From assembly GCA_900104495.1 (NCBI GenBank), contig FMXS01000003.1, positions 248,001 through 312,000 on the forward strand: a DNA stretch of 64,000 nucleotides, written 5' to 3'. Numbering within the stretch: position 1 is the first letter of the stretch; every line of letters starts with the position of its first letter. This document shows, one piece after another, positions 16,134 to 23,768 of the stretch. Source of the stretch: Ruminococcaceae bacterium FB2012. Its GTDB lineage: Bacteria; Bacillota; Clostridia; Oscillospirales; Ruminococcaceae. The translations under genes were made by a program, and so were the position numbers. A model generated the notes under the pieces. That model was not told where the DNA came from and did no database searches. It worked only from the letters and a program-made list of their open reading frames with translations.

Positions 16134-16412
16134 TTACTTATTTACAGCGTCCTTAAGAGCCTTGCCGGCCTTGAAAGCGGGAACTGTCTTAGCCTCAACG
16201 TGGATGGGCTTCTTGGTGGCAGGATTGATAGCTTCCTTAGCAGCTCTCTTTCTTACCTCGAAAGTACCGAAGCCTACGAGAGAAACCTTGTTTCCGTCCT
16301 TAAGAGCGTCTGTGATCGAATCGATTACTGCAGCAAGAGCCTTCTCAGCGTCCTTCTTAGTGGTGTAGCCGCCTTTTTCAGCAATTGCAGCAATGAGTTC
16401 AGCCTTAGTCAT
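16134..16412 (-). CDS. hup: HU-family DNA-binding protein
   Basis: 92 residues, the full length of HU. It binds and bends DNA as a dimer in the nucleoid. Signature features are MTKAELIAAIAEKGGYTTKKD at the start (helices 1-2), KVSLVGFGTFEVRKRAAKEA with the conserved GFG turn, and the DNA-intercalating arm INPATKKPIHVEA. A strong promoter lies upstream, and the histone-like gene follows in the same transcript. Confidence 0.96.
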   Translation of the reverse strand: MTKAELIAAIAEKGGYTTKKDAEKALAAVIDSITDALKDGNKVSLVGFGTFEVRKRAAKEAINPATKKPIHVEAKTVPAFKAGKALKDAVNK

Positions 16413-16446
16413 GATTGAATACCTCCAAATAATTTATTCTGCTTGT

Positions 16447-16475
16447 ATTATAGCCTATTTTACGGGGTTTGTCAA
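16447..16475 (-). promoter_or_regulatory. Strong promoter of the HU operon
   Basis: Consensus TTGACA and TATAAT with a 17-base spacer on the minus strand, followed by a ribosome site TTGGAGG. Confidence 0.88.
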
Positions 16476-16724
16476 ATGCAAACGCCCTATTTTCGCGGGT
16501 TTTGGCTAATCTTTGTAGAATTACATAAAATATCCGCGGGGGGCTTGCGAATTTTTTGTATTTATTAACACAATATTTCCCCGTTATTTCATGACGAAAA
16601 GCCGTAAAAGCACTTAAAACCGCAGTGTTTTGAAAAATGTAATCTATAAAATATCAGATTCTTAACCTGTTTGTTAATGCATTGTTCACTTTCTCGGGCC
16701 CTTTTTCGCCTCCGGGCTCTGTAA
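16476..16724. other. AT-rich intergenic stretch without visible gene
   Basis: About 250 bases between divergent promoters of the HU operon and the hflX cluster. It has several A/T runs and no good ribosome site, reading frame, hairpin with T-run or known operator that I can see. Confidence 0.5.
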
Positions 16725-16753
16725 TTGACATCTCTATAAAATAATGGTATAAT
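16725..16753 (+). promoter_or_regulatory. Promoter of the hflX cluster
   Basis: Consensus TTGACA and TATAAT with a 17-base spacer, about 36 bases before the ATG at 16789. Confidence 0.88.
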
Positions 16754-16788
16754 ACCACATAAAGAACACTACCGGGAGGTGCGGCGGA

Positions 16789-17664
16789 ATGGGTATCTTT
16801 TCAAACATAAAGCAATCGCTGCGTGAGAGCGCCGAAAGACGTGCTGCCGAGCAGAAGGCCCTCAACGAGCGTATGATGACCTATCATCGGGGGTATGACG
16901 TTTTCCCCGATGAAGTCTGCGGATATTTCGTCGGTATGCTGCGGGGGAGGTTCATCAAGGGACTTTTCATCAGGCTTCTCTTGCTGGGGCTGGTCATCGG
17001 CGGCGGCGTGCTGGGATATATGTACGAAGCCTTCGGGCTGGTATTCGTTCTGATCGTGCCGGTGCTGATACTGATCCCCTGGATACTTGTTGACATTTCC
17101 CGGCTGGCGCGGATCGCCGGCGGGAACTACGACGCCTTCGGCGCTATGGTGACCAACACTTACGTTGAAGCGCATCATTCCACCGACTCCGACGGGCGGG
17201 ACACCACCACATACACGTATTTTGTCTGGCTCAACGGCATAAAGTGCGAGGTCTCCGGGAGAGAGTACGGAAAGATAGGCGTCGGCGTTTACTGCTATTT
17301 TATCCGTCTGAAAGCCAAGTACATCAAGAACGATCTGTTCTTCTTTTTCCCCACCGATCCTGCCGAACAGGATCACCGTATCGGACAGCACTATCCCGAG
17401 GACGAGCTGCGTCTGTATTCCGCCCCGCCGGCTCACCCTTTAGCGACGCTGATGTTCGTCCTCGGCATCCTCGGGGGCATAGGCAGCGGGATAGCTCTTG
17501 TCGCCACCGACGACGGCAAACAGAGCGGTCTTTCCATTTGGGCTTATGCGGCTATGGGCTGCTTCGGGCTGGCGGTCATCGGCTTCATCGCACGGGGCAT
17601 ATCCAAGAGCATCCGCAACCGGCGCATCATTGAAGAAAAGAGACGGACAAGGCAGATGCTCTAA
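16789..17664 (+). CDS. Hypothetical four-helix membrane protein
   Basis: 291 residues, family not recognised. A charged N-terminal helix (about 1-40) is followed by two membrane segments (about 62-80 and 83-102). A hydrophilic domain of about 110 residues includes VEAHHSTDSDGRDTTTYTY and a hydrophobic FFFFPTDPAE stretch. Two more membrane segments (about 220-240 and 250-270) and a basic tail follow. Loop placement suggests the central domain faces the cytoplasm or the outside as one unit; the sequence alone does not decide. It is first in the hflX cluster, 14 bases before hflX. Confidence 0.75.
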   Translation: MGIFSNIKQSLRESAERRAAEQKALNERMMTYHRGYDVFPDEVCGYFVGMLRGRFIKGLFIRLLLLGLVIGGGVLGYMYEAFGLVFVLIVPVLILIPWILVDISRLARIAGGNYDAFGAMVTNTYVEAHHSTDSDGRDTTTYTYFVWLNGIKCEVSGREYGKIGVGVYCYFIRLKAKYIKNDLFFFFPTDPAEQDHRIGQHYPEDELRLYSAPPAHPLATLMFVLGILGGIGSGIALVATDDGKQSGLSIWAYAAMGCFGLAVIGFIARGISKSIRNRRIIEEKRRTRQML

Positions 17665-17678
17665 ACACGGAGGTCCAA

Positions 17679-18929
17679 ATGAACGAAAACGAAAACAACA
17701 GGCCGCGGGTAATGCTGGCGGCCGTGGATACGGGAGAATACGACGCCGAGCGCTCCCTTGACGAGCTGGAGGAGCTGGCCGACACTGCCGGAGCGGAGAC
17801 CGTTGTCCGCATCATCCAGCGGCGGCCCGCCTACGAGCCCGCCACCTGCATCGGCTCCGGCCGTCTTGAAGAAATGGCAGAGATCTGTCAGCGGGAAAAC
17901 ATAGATCAGATAATCTTCGACTGCGAGCTGACTGCCACGCAGATACGCAACATCGAGGACGTATGCGATGTCCACACCGTTGACCGCACCATGCTGATAC
18001 TGGACATCTTCGCCCAGCGGGCCACCACCCACGAAGGACGTTTGCAGGTGGAGATCGCTCAGCATAAATACCGTCTGCCGAGGCTGGCGGGGATGGGCGT
18101 GAAGCTCTCCCGGCTGGGAGGAGGCATCGGTACCCGGGGTCCCGGCGAGACTAAGCTGGAGACCGACAAGCGGCACATCCGCGCCCGTATCGCTTCCCTT
18201 TCGGCGGAGCTGAAAGAGATCGAAAAGCGCCGGGGACTTCACCGTGAGCGCCGACGCAAGGACGGCGTCCTTGTCTGCGCGATAGTCGGCTATACCAACG
18301 TGGGGAAATCCACCCTGCTGAACACTCTCACCGACGCCGGCATCATTGCCGAGAACAAGCTCTTTGCCACGCTGGAGACCACCTCCCGGGCAATAGAACT
18401 GCCCGACGGCAGGAGCGTTATGCTGGTGGACACGGTAGGGCTTATCAGCCGTCTGCCGCATCATCTTGTGGAAGCTTTCAAATCCACGCTGGAGGAAGCC
18501 GCCAATGCGGATGTGATACTCCATATCGTGGATGCCTCCGCCGAGAACTGCGGCGATCAGGCAAAGGTGACGCTGGAACTTCTCAAGGAGCTGGGCTGCG
18601 AGGGCATCCCGGTGGTGACGGTGCTGAACAAGTGCGATCTGGTGCCTTACATCGACGAGCTTACCGCCGGGGAGAACGCGGTGAAGATCTCCGCCAAGCG
18701 CGGCGAGGGCATCCCCGCTCTGCTGGATGCGATAGCGGCGGCTCTGCCTCAGAACGCCCGCAAGATGAAGCTGCTTATCCCCTACTACGAAGGCAGCCTG
18801 CTTTCGGAGATACGGCGGGAGGGCAAGGTCTTTTCGGAGGAATACACCCACGAAGGCACTCTTGTTGACGCTCTTGTGGATGTGAAGATATACGGCAAAG
18901 CGGAAAAGTACAAAGTTTCGGACAGTTAG
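17679..18929 (+). CDS. hflX: GTPase HflX
   Basis: 416 residues. HflX is a ribosome-associated GTPase that splits stalled or hibernating 70S ribosomes, often under heat stress. The N-terminal HflX domain (about 1-180) contains IIFDCELTATQIRNIED, RTMLILDIFAQRA and the hallmark GGIGTRGPGETKLE. The G domain has GYTNVGKSTL (G1), DTVGLISRLPH (G3) and NKCD (G4). A C-terminal domain of about 60 residues is present. It sits between a hypothetical membrane protein and an acetyltransferase gene; the 9-base gap to the next gene suggests one transcript. Confidence 0.95.
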   Translation: MNENENNRPRVMLAAVDTGEYDAERSLDELEELADTAGAETVVRIIQRRPAYEPATCIGSGRLEEMAEICQRENIDQIIFDCELTATQIRNIEDVCDVHTVDRTMLILDIFAQRATTHEGRLQVEIAQHKYRLPRLAGMGVKLSRLGGGIGTRGPGETKLETDKRHIRARIASLSAELKEIEKRRGLHRERRRKDGVLVCAIVGYTNVGKSTLLNTLTDAGIIAENKLFATLETTSRAIELPDGRSVMLVDTVGLISRLPHHLVEAFKSTLEEAANADVILHIVDASAENCGDQAKVTLELLKELGCEGIPVVTVLNKCDLVPYIDELTAGENAVKISAKRGEGIPALLDAIAAALPQNARKMKLLIPYYEGSLLSEIRREGKVFSEEYTHEGTLVDALVDVKIYGKAEKYKVSDS

Positions 18930-18947
18930 CGGTTTGGGGTGACAAAA

Positions 18948-19382
18948 ATGATACGCGAGATAACCGATGCCGATTTCGACGGGCTGATGACGCTTTATAT
19001 GCAGCTCCACGGAAACCCCTTTCCCGAGCGGGATGACCGGGTCATGAGCGTTTGGCAGAAGATACTGGCGGATAAGGACCACCATATAATAGTTGCGGAG
19101 GAGGACGGCAGGATCGTTTCCTCCTGCGTGTGCGTCATCATCCCCAACCTCACACGGGGACAGAGGCCTTACGCTTTTATAGAAAACGTCATCACCGACG
19201 GGGCATACCGGGGACGCGGACTGGCCACCGCCTGCCTTGATTTTGCCCGGGACATCGCCCGCCGTGAGGGCTGCTATAAAATGATGCTCCTCACCGGCTC
19301 GAAGGAGCAGTCCACCCTTGACTTTTATACACGGGCGGGTTATAATAAAAACGACAAGACAGCGTTTATACAGTGGCTTTGA
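18948..19382 (+). CDS. GNAT-family N-acetyltransferase
   Basis: 144 residues. It shows the GNAT core: FIENVITDGAYRGRGLATAC is motif A with the acetyl-CoA loop R.RG.A, and TLDFYTRAGY is the late motif. Substrate is unknown. ATG at 18948 is chosen because GGGGTGA stands 6 bases before it; an in-frame GTG at 18939 overlaps that ribosome site. It is third in the hflX cluster. Confidence 0.85.
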   Translation: MIREITDADFDGLMTLYMQLHGNPFPERDDRVMSVWQKILADKDHHIIVAEEDGRIVSSCVCVIIPNLTRGQRPYAFIENVITDGAYRGRGLATACLDFARDIARREGCYKMMLLTGSKEQSTLDFYTRAGYNKNDKTAFIQWL

Positions 19383-19421
19383 CGGGTCCCGGACCTGCGC
19401 AGAAAAAGAGGTGTGAGCCTT

Positions 19422-19748
19422 ATGAAAAAATACAACCTTCTTATCGCAACCGCGGCTTCCTGCATCGGTACCGTTGTGTGGAAGCTCACGGGCATCACCG
19501 GGAATGAGCTGCTGTTTACCTTTATCTGTATATGGTCTCTGCCCTCGACCCTGGGCTTTTCGGCGGGACTGACCCTTTACCGGAACAAGCTCAACATCAT
19601 CCCGCCGGTGATCGGGATTGCCCTCACGATCGCCCTGCCGCTGTGGTGCTTCGGGACCTATCACCTTATCCCCACGGCGCTGGCGGTGTTTTTCACGGTA
19701 TGCGGGATGTGCGTTTCCTCCGTGTTCAGAAAAATGTTCGGCAGATGA
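19422..19748 (+). CDS. Small hypothetical membrane protein
   Basis: 108 residues with about four hydrophobic segments (about 5-25, 28-50, 60-75, 80-100) and basic residues at both ends. No family recognised. The ATG is preceded by AGAGGTG at 8 bases. Its last bases are 20 bases before the Nudix start, so translation of both may be linked. Confidence 0.7.
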   Translation: MKKYNLLIATAASCIGTVVWKLTGITGNELLFTFICIWSLPSTLGFSAGLTLYRNKLNIIPPVIGIALTIALPLWCFGTYHLIPTALAVFFTVCGMCVSSVFRKMFGR

Positions 19749-19768
19749 ACCGATCTTTGAGGTGCGGT

Positions 19769-20287
19769 ATGGAACGGATCTTGCTTATGGACGAAAAGAA
19801 CTACGACCCTTCGCTGCCGGAGATAAGGCGCACCGCAGTGAGAGGGATCATATCCTGCGGGGGAAAAATGCTGTTCATTATGAGCAGATACGGCGAGGTC
19901 AAGCTTCCCGGAGGCGGACAGGAGGAAGGCGAAAGCGACCTTGATACCCTTGTCCGGGAGGTGCGGGAAGAGACCGGCTTTAAGGTCATCCGCGGGAGCG
20001 CACGTCCCTTCGGATACATCGAGGAAAAGCGCCTGTCCGTAAACGAGCCCATGATCTGGCACCAGTTCTCAAGGCTGTATTTCTGTGAGGTCTGCGGCGA
20101 ACAGGGGCGGACGGAATACTCCGAGGGTGAGAAAAGGAACGGGATGCATTTCGTGACCATGACCCTCGGTGAAGCAATAGAAAACAACCGCCGTATGCTC
20201 GATACCGAAGGGGAACGGGCCTGGAACAGGCGGGAGTACAACACGCTGATCTTAATAAGAGAATACTATAACGGCATAAAGGAGTAA
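19769..20287 (+). CDS. Nudix hydrolase
   Basis: 172 residues. The Nudix box is complete: GGQEEGESDLDTLV followed by REVREETGF, giving the metal-binding Glu residues for cleaving a nucleoside diphosphate linked to some group X. The frame is open far upstream inside the previous gene; the ATG is chosen because GAGGTG stands 4 bases before it and because conserved sequence starts shortly after. The substrate (a damaged nucleotide, sugar nucleotide or dinucleotide) cannot be told. It lies 6 bases before the CoA-ligase gene. Confidence 0.88.
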   Translation: MERILLMDEKNYDPSLPEIRRTAVRGIISCGGKMLFIMSRYGEVKLPGGGQEEGESDLDTLVREVREETGFKVIRGSARPFGYIEEKRLSVNEPMIWHQFSRLYFCEVCGEQGRTEYSEGEKRNGMHFVTMTLGEAIENNRRMLDTEGERAWNRREYNTLILIREYYNGIKE

Positions 20288-20293
20288 TGTTAA

Positions 20294-21526
20294 ATGAAGA
20301 TGAAAGAAAGCCAATTTGAGCTTATCAAGGCCCAGCTGAAAAGGCTCACCTCGCAGGACTGCTTTGTCGGACGCAAGCTGGCGGGCATCAACGTGGACGA
20401 CATCAAGAGCCAGGAGGACTTTGAAAAGCTCCCCTTCACCTGGAAGGGCGACCTCAGGGAAGCCTATCCTCTGGGGCTTCAGGCTGTCCCCGAGGAGGAG
20501 ATCGTCCGCATACATTCGTCGTCGGGCACCACGGGAACACCCGTCATCATTCCCTACACCAAGCAGGACGTTGACGATTGGGCGGAGATGTTCGCCCGCT
20601 GCTACGAAATGGCAGGCATCACCAAGCGTGACCGCATACACATCACTCCCGGCTACGGCCTGTGGACCGCGGGCATCGGTTTCCAGCTGGGCGCCGAAAG
20701 GCTCGGAGCAATGACTATCCCCATGGGTCCCGGCAACACCGACAAGCAGCTGAAAATGATGGTGGATATGCAGTCCACGGTGCTGTGCGCCACTTCGAGC
20801 TATGCTCTGCTGCTGGCCGAGGAGATCGCCAAGCGGGGCATCGGGGATCAGATCAAGCTGCGCAAGGGCGTTATCGGTTCCGAGCGCTGGGGCGAAAAAA
20901 TGCGGACGCGCATCGCCAACGAGCTGGGCGTTCAGCTCTTTGACATCTACGGCCTTACCGAGATCTACGGTCCCGGCATCGGCATGAGCTGCGAGCATGA
21001 ATGCGGTATGCATATGTGGGACGATTTCATCTACTTTGAAGTTGTGGACCCCAAGACCGGCGAGCAGAAGCCCGACGGCGAAATGGGCGAGCTGGTCATC
21101 ACCACGCTGCGCAAGCAGGGGGCTCCGCTTATCAGATACCGCACTCACGACCTTACCCGTATCATCCCCGGGGACTGTCCCTGCGGCTCAAAATATCCCC
21201 GCATAGACACCATCCTCGGACGCACCGACGATATGGTGAAGGTCAAGGGCGTGAACATCTTCCCAAGCCAGATCGAGGAAATGCTCACTACCGTCGAGGG
21301 CGCCTCCAGCGAGTATCAGTTCATGATCGACCACCTTTACGGCAAGGACATCTGCACCCTGTTCGTGGAAGTGGAGAACGGCACCTCCAAGGAGGATATG
21401 GAAAAACGCATCGGCGCGGCCTTCAAGGCGAAGATCGGCATAACCGTCATCGTCAAGCCGGTGTCAATAGGAGAGCTGCCCCGCAGCGAGAAGAAATCCA
21501 CCCGCGTTTTCGACAACAGATATTAA
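20294..21526 (+). CDS. paaK: Phenylacetate-CoA ligase family protein
   Basis: 410 residues, slightly shorter than typical PaaK. It activates an aryl acid, classically phenylacetate, with ATP and CoA through an acyl-adenylate. Adenylation-family motifs are present: HSSSGTTGTPVIIPYT (phosphate loop), YGLTEIYGPG, RYRTHDLTRI, GRTDDMVKVKGVN and the late Lys in RSEKKSTRVFD. In gut anaerobes this family makes aryl-CoA from amino-acid breakdown, often beside indolepyruvate oxidoreductase genes; none is seen here. It is the last gene of the hflX cluster and is followed by a terminator. Confidence 0.9.
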   Translation: MKMKESQFELIKAQLKRLTSQDCFVGRKLAGINVDDIKSQEDFEKLPFTWKGDLREAYPLGLQAVPEEEIVRIHSSSGTTGTPVIIPYTKQDVDDWAEMFARCYEMAGITKRDRIHITPGYGLWTAGIGFQLGAERLGAMTIPMGPGNTDKQLKMMVDMQSTVLCATSSYALLLAEEIAKRGIGDQIKLRKGVIGSERWGEKMRTRIANELGVQLFDIYGLTEIYGPGIGMSCEHECGMHMWDDFIYFEVVDPKTGEQKPDGEMGELVITTLRKQGAPLIRYRTHDLTRIIPGDCPCGSKYPRIDTILGRTDDMVKVKGVNIFPSQIEEMLTTVEGASSEYQFMIDHLYGKDICTLFVEVENGTSKEDMEKRIGAAFKAKIGITVIVKPVSIGELPRSEKKSTRVFDNRY

Positions 21527-21533
21527 AGCACAG

Positions 21534-21585
21534 ACGGCCCCGCCCGGGCTTATTCCCGGACGGGGCCGTATTTCATTTTATGCCG
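21534..21585 (+). terminator. Terminator of the hflX-paaK cluster
   Basis: A 15-base stem, ACGGCCCCGCCCGGG against CCCGGACGGGGCCGT with one mismatch, then ATTTCATTTTAT. It lies between convergent genes and may stop both. Confidence 0.8.
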
Positions 21586-22949
21586 TAATCCGAACACAGC
21601 CGGCTGTATATCCCGCTTTGGAAAGACACGCCCGGCGCAAGACCGTTCTTGAAACCGTATTTGTCAGTCTTGCCCAGATCCTCCGGCAGCGGGAAACGCC
21701 CCTGTGACTGACGCGGCGAATAAGCGCCGGATTTTGCGGCTTTCAGGATGAATATCGCCTTGTCTCCCTTATACATCGGCACAAGCTCGCTGCAGAGCAG
21801 CAGCTGTAAATGTCCGTCCTCGCTGTTGTCGGTGGTGAGGGCGTAACCGGCAACTATCCTTACTGTGCCGTCCGCGCCTATCTTATCCTCGCCTTTGAAC
21901 ACCTTCAGCGCCTTGACTGTATTGTAAGTCCGCTCGTTGCTGATATATTTCTTGTTAACGGGGTCGCCGTAATCCATTTTCACCTCGCCGTCATCAAGGT
22001 ATTCGCCTATCATTATTATGTCGGAGGTCTCGATAAGTTCTTCATAGGTGTGATAACCGAACTCTGTTTCCACGGAAATGACTTCGATGCTTTTGCCCGG
22101 CGAATAATACAAATACACGCCGTTATCATGGTTGTCGGCATCTGTTATGCCGTATTTCTCCAGCAGGCTGTAATATATCCCGCTTTGGAAAAGATATTCG
22201 TCGGCGATACCGTTTTTGAAGCCGTATTTATCGGGCTTGTCAAGGTCCCCGGGCAGAGGGAAACGCCCCTCGGAGCCGTAATAAGGCACATAGGCTTTTT
22301 GGGTCTCGCCGTATTTCAGAATGAAGATCATCCTGTCGCCCTTGCCCTTGGGAGTCAGCTCTGTGCCTACAAATATCTGTTCCTTTCCCTCGGCGGTAAC
22401 GGTACGGGCATAGCCCTCGCTGATCCTTACTGTTCCGTTCGGGCCTATTTTGTCCGCGCCCTTATATACCGTTATAGCTGCCAGCGTGTTATAGGTATAT
22501 CCGTCGTAGGGAAAGGCCTTGTTCTGAGGGTCTCCGTACAAGACCGTAGGCTCGCCGTCATCAAGATATTCACCGATCATTATTATATCCGCTTCCTCGA
22601 TAAGCTGATCGAAACCGATATATTCCCTGTCAAACTCGGCGCATACGATCTCGGGACCGCTGCCGTCATTCCCCGATGGCTGTTCTTTTGCCCGGGAGAC
22701 ATCCGAAGCGGCAGTTCCGACTTCGGAAACGGCGGCCTCGGAGACGCTGTCCGTCCCGGTGCGGACGGATGACGAGCGGAAAAACACCGCAATTCCCACG
22801 GCTATGGCAGCCGCAGCCGCCGCACATATTGCCGCAGCCAGCCCGTGAGAGACCTTCGCTGACGGGGTGCCGGTGTATTCCGGGACAGCCTCCGCCAAAA
22901 GCCCGTCATCAAGGCCGCCGAGAGCTTCAAGGAATCTCTTTTCAGTCAT
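21573..22949 (-). CDS. Anti-sigma-like membrane protein with duplicated outer domain
   Basis: 458 residues. A short cytoplasmic part (about 1-34) and one membrane segment (about 35-57, Ala-rich) are followed by a Ser/Thr linker. Then come two copies of a domain of about 165 residues (about 101-268 and 289-458). Both contain DIIMIGEYLDDGE, a GDP.NK word, YNT..A..V(Y/F)KG.DKIG.(N/D)GTVRI, GRFPLP.DL, DKYGFKNG and FQSGIY. The gene overlaps the end of the ECF sigma gene by 8 bases, which is the usual place of an anti-sigma factor. No zinc-binding HxxxCxxC motif is visible, so the anti-sigma role rests on position and topology. The duplicated domain is not one I recognise. Confidence 0.75.
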   Translation of the reverse strand: MTEKRFLEALGGLDDGLLAEAVPEYTGTPSAKVSHGLAAAICAAAAAAIAVGIAVFFRSSSVRTGTDSVSEAAVSEVGTAASDVSRAKEQPSGNDGSGPEIVCAEFDREYIGFDQLIEEADIIMIGEYLDDGEPTVLYGDPQNKAFPYDGYTYNTLAAITVYKGADKIGPNGTVRISEGYARTVTAEGKEQIFVGTELTPKGKGDRMIFILKYGETQKAYVPYYGSEGRFPLPGDLDKPDKYGFKNGIADEYLFQSGIYYSLLEKYGITDADNHDNGVYLYYSPGKSIEVISVETEFGYHTYEELIETSDIIMIGEYLDDGEVKMDYGDPVNKKYISNERTYNTVKALKVFKGEDKIGADGTVRIVAGYALTTDNSEDGHLQLLLCSELVPMYKGDKAIFILKAAKSGAYSPRQSQGRFPLPEDLGKTDKYGFKNGLAPGVSFQSGIYSRLCSDYGIK

Positions 22950-23493
22950 AATCGTATCCCTCCTTCTTCAAAAAAACTCTGAGTTTTTTTCTCATGCGGA
23001 AAAGATAGGTCGCCGCAGTTTTTTCCCGGATGCCGCAGCGCTCCGCGATCTCCGAAAGAGGATCGCCGTACCAGTAGCGCAGCACGAACACACGCCTGTG
23101 AAGGGCGTCCTGAGTTCTGAGGAAACGGCTCACGGCCTCCGCAAGACCTTCGCCCTCCGGGTCCCGACCTCCGGCTGGGACGCAGTCCGCGATCTCGTCC
23201 AGCGGGACTGTCACGGCAGGGTCCCGCTTGGCAGCGGTGTTGTACTCCAGCTTTTTCAGAGCTTGATTCCGAACTATCCTGCAAAGATAGGCTCTGAGGT
23301 CGGCGGGCTCCTCCGGCGGGATGCTGTTCCAGATCTCAAAAAACGCCGTATTGACGCACTCCTCGGCATCCTCCGGCGAAGGAAGGAAATTCCCGGCAAT
23401 GCGGAAACAAAGCCTTTCGTATTTCGACCGCAGCTCGCTTACGGCACGGTCATCCCTGTTTTTGAACATTTGTATCAGCGCTTCGTCATCCAT
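22942..23493 (-). CDS. ECF-type RNA polymerase sigma factor
   Basis: 183 residues from the chosen start. Region 2 is visible as MFKNRDDRAVSELRSKYE through AEECVNTAFFEIWNSIP (core binding and -10 recognition). Region 4 is visible as RRVFVLRYWYGDPLSEIAER with helix-turn-helix GIREKTAATYLFRMRKKL. The ATG follows GGGGGTC. It is co-transcribed with the overlapping anti-sigma-like gene. Such pairs usually control their own operon and a small envelope-stress regulon; no target promoter motif could be picked out in this window. Confidence 0.9.
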   Translation of the reverse strand: MDDEALIQMFKNRDDRAVSELRSKYERLCFRIAGNFLPSPEDAEECVNTAFFEIWNSIPPEEPADLRAYLCRIVRNQALKKLEYNTAAKRDPAVTVPLDEIADCVPAGGRDPEGEGLAEAVSRFLRTQDALHRRVFVLRYWYGDPLSEIAERCGIREKTAATYLFRMRKKLRVFLKKEGYDYD

Positions 23494-23580
23494 TCCGACA
23501 GACCCCCTTTCCGTTTTTTGAAGAGCTCCTCTGTATATAAGTACGGTTTCACAGCGGGAAGATTTCAGCTTCCGCATAAT

Positions 23581-23609
23581 ATTTTACCATACTTTTCCCG
23601 CACTGTAAA
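23581..23609 (-). promoter_or_regulatory. Promoter of the ECF sigma operon
   Basis: TTTACA, a 17-base spacer and TAAAAT on the minus strand, about 85 bases before the ATG. A sequence TGAAACCGTAC in the leader could be an ECF-type -35 box but its -10 partner is not clear. Confidence 0.6.
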
Positions 23610-23663
23610 TCCCGCCGGATGTATGATCCGGGGCTTTGTGAAAAAAATATTTTCAAAAAGCAC

Positions 23664-23692
23664 TTGACAAATCGGGAAAAAAGGTATACACT
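23664..23692 (+). promoter_or_regulatory. Promoter of the hrcA-grpE-dnaK-dnaJ operon
   Basis: TTGACA followed after 17 bases by TACACT. A nearer-looking TATAAT at 23692-23697 would need a 22-base spacer. Either way the start of transcription falls on or beside the CIRCE operator. Confidence 0.75.
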
Positions 23693-23696
23693 ATAA

Positions 23697-23723
23697 TTAG
23701 CACTCGGGAGCTGTGAGTGCTAA
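23697..23723 (+). promoter_or_regulatory. CIRCE operator for HrcA
   Basis: Perfect inverted repeat TTAGCACTC, nine bases, GAGTGCTAA. It is the established HrcA binding site and lies 45 bases before hrcA. A further half-site-like AAGTGCTAA follows at about 23738. Confidence 0.98.
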
Positions 23724-23768
23724 CACTCAAAAACTTCAAGTGCTAAACCTTTGGAAGGAGGGGGCAGC

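Noticed and set aside
17661..19664. 667-codon open frame antisense to hflX and the acetyltransferase gene
   Set aside because: It covers several real genes on the other strand, shows no motif, and has the low-complexity make-up of an antisense shadow.
19532..19768. Long N-terminal extension of the Nudix protein
   Set aside because: It overlaps the small membrane protein gene in another frame; the Nudix family needs only the part after 19769.
23521..23577. Longer N-terminus of the ECF sigma factor
   Set aside because: The open frame upstream has no family similarity; the ATG at 23493 has a ribosome site and begins the conserved region.
23692..23697. TATAAT as the -10 box of hrcA
   Set aside because: Its distance to TTGACA is 22 bases; TACACT at 17 bases fits better. 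The element also overlaps CIRCE.
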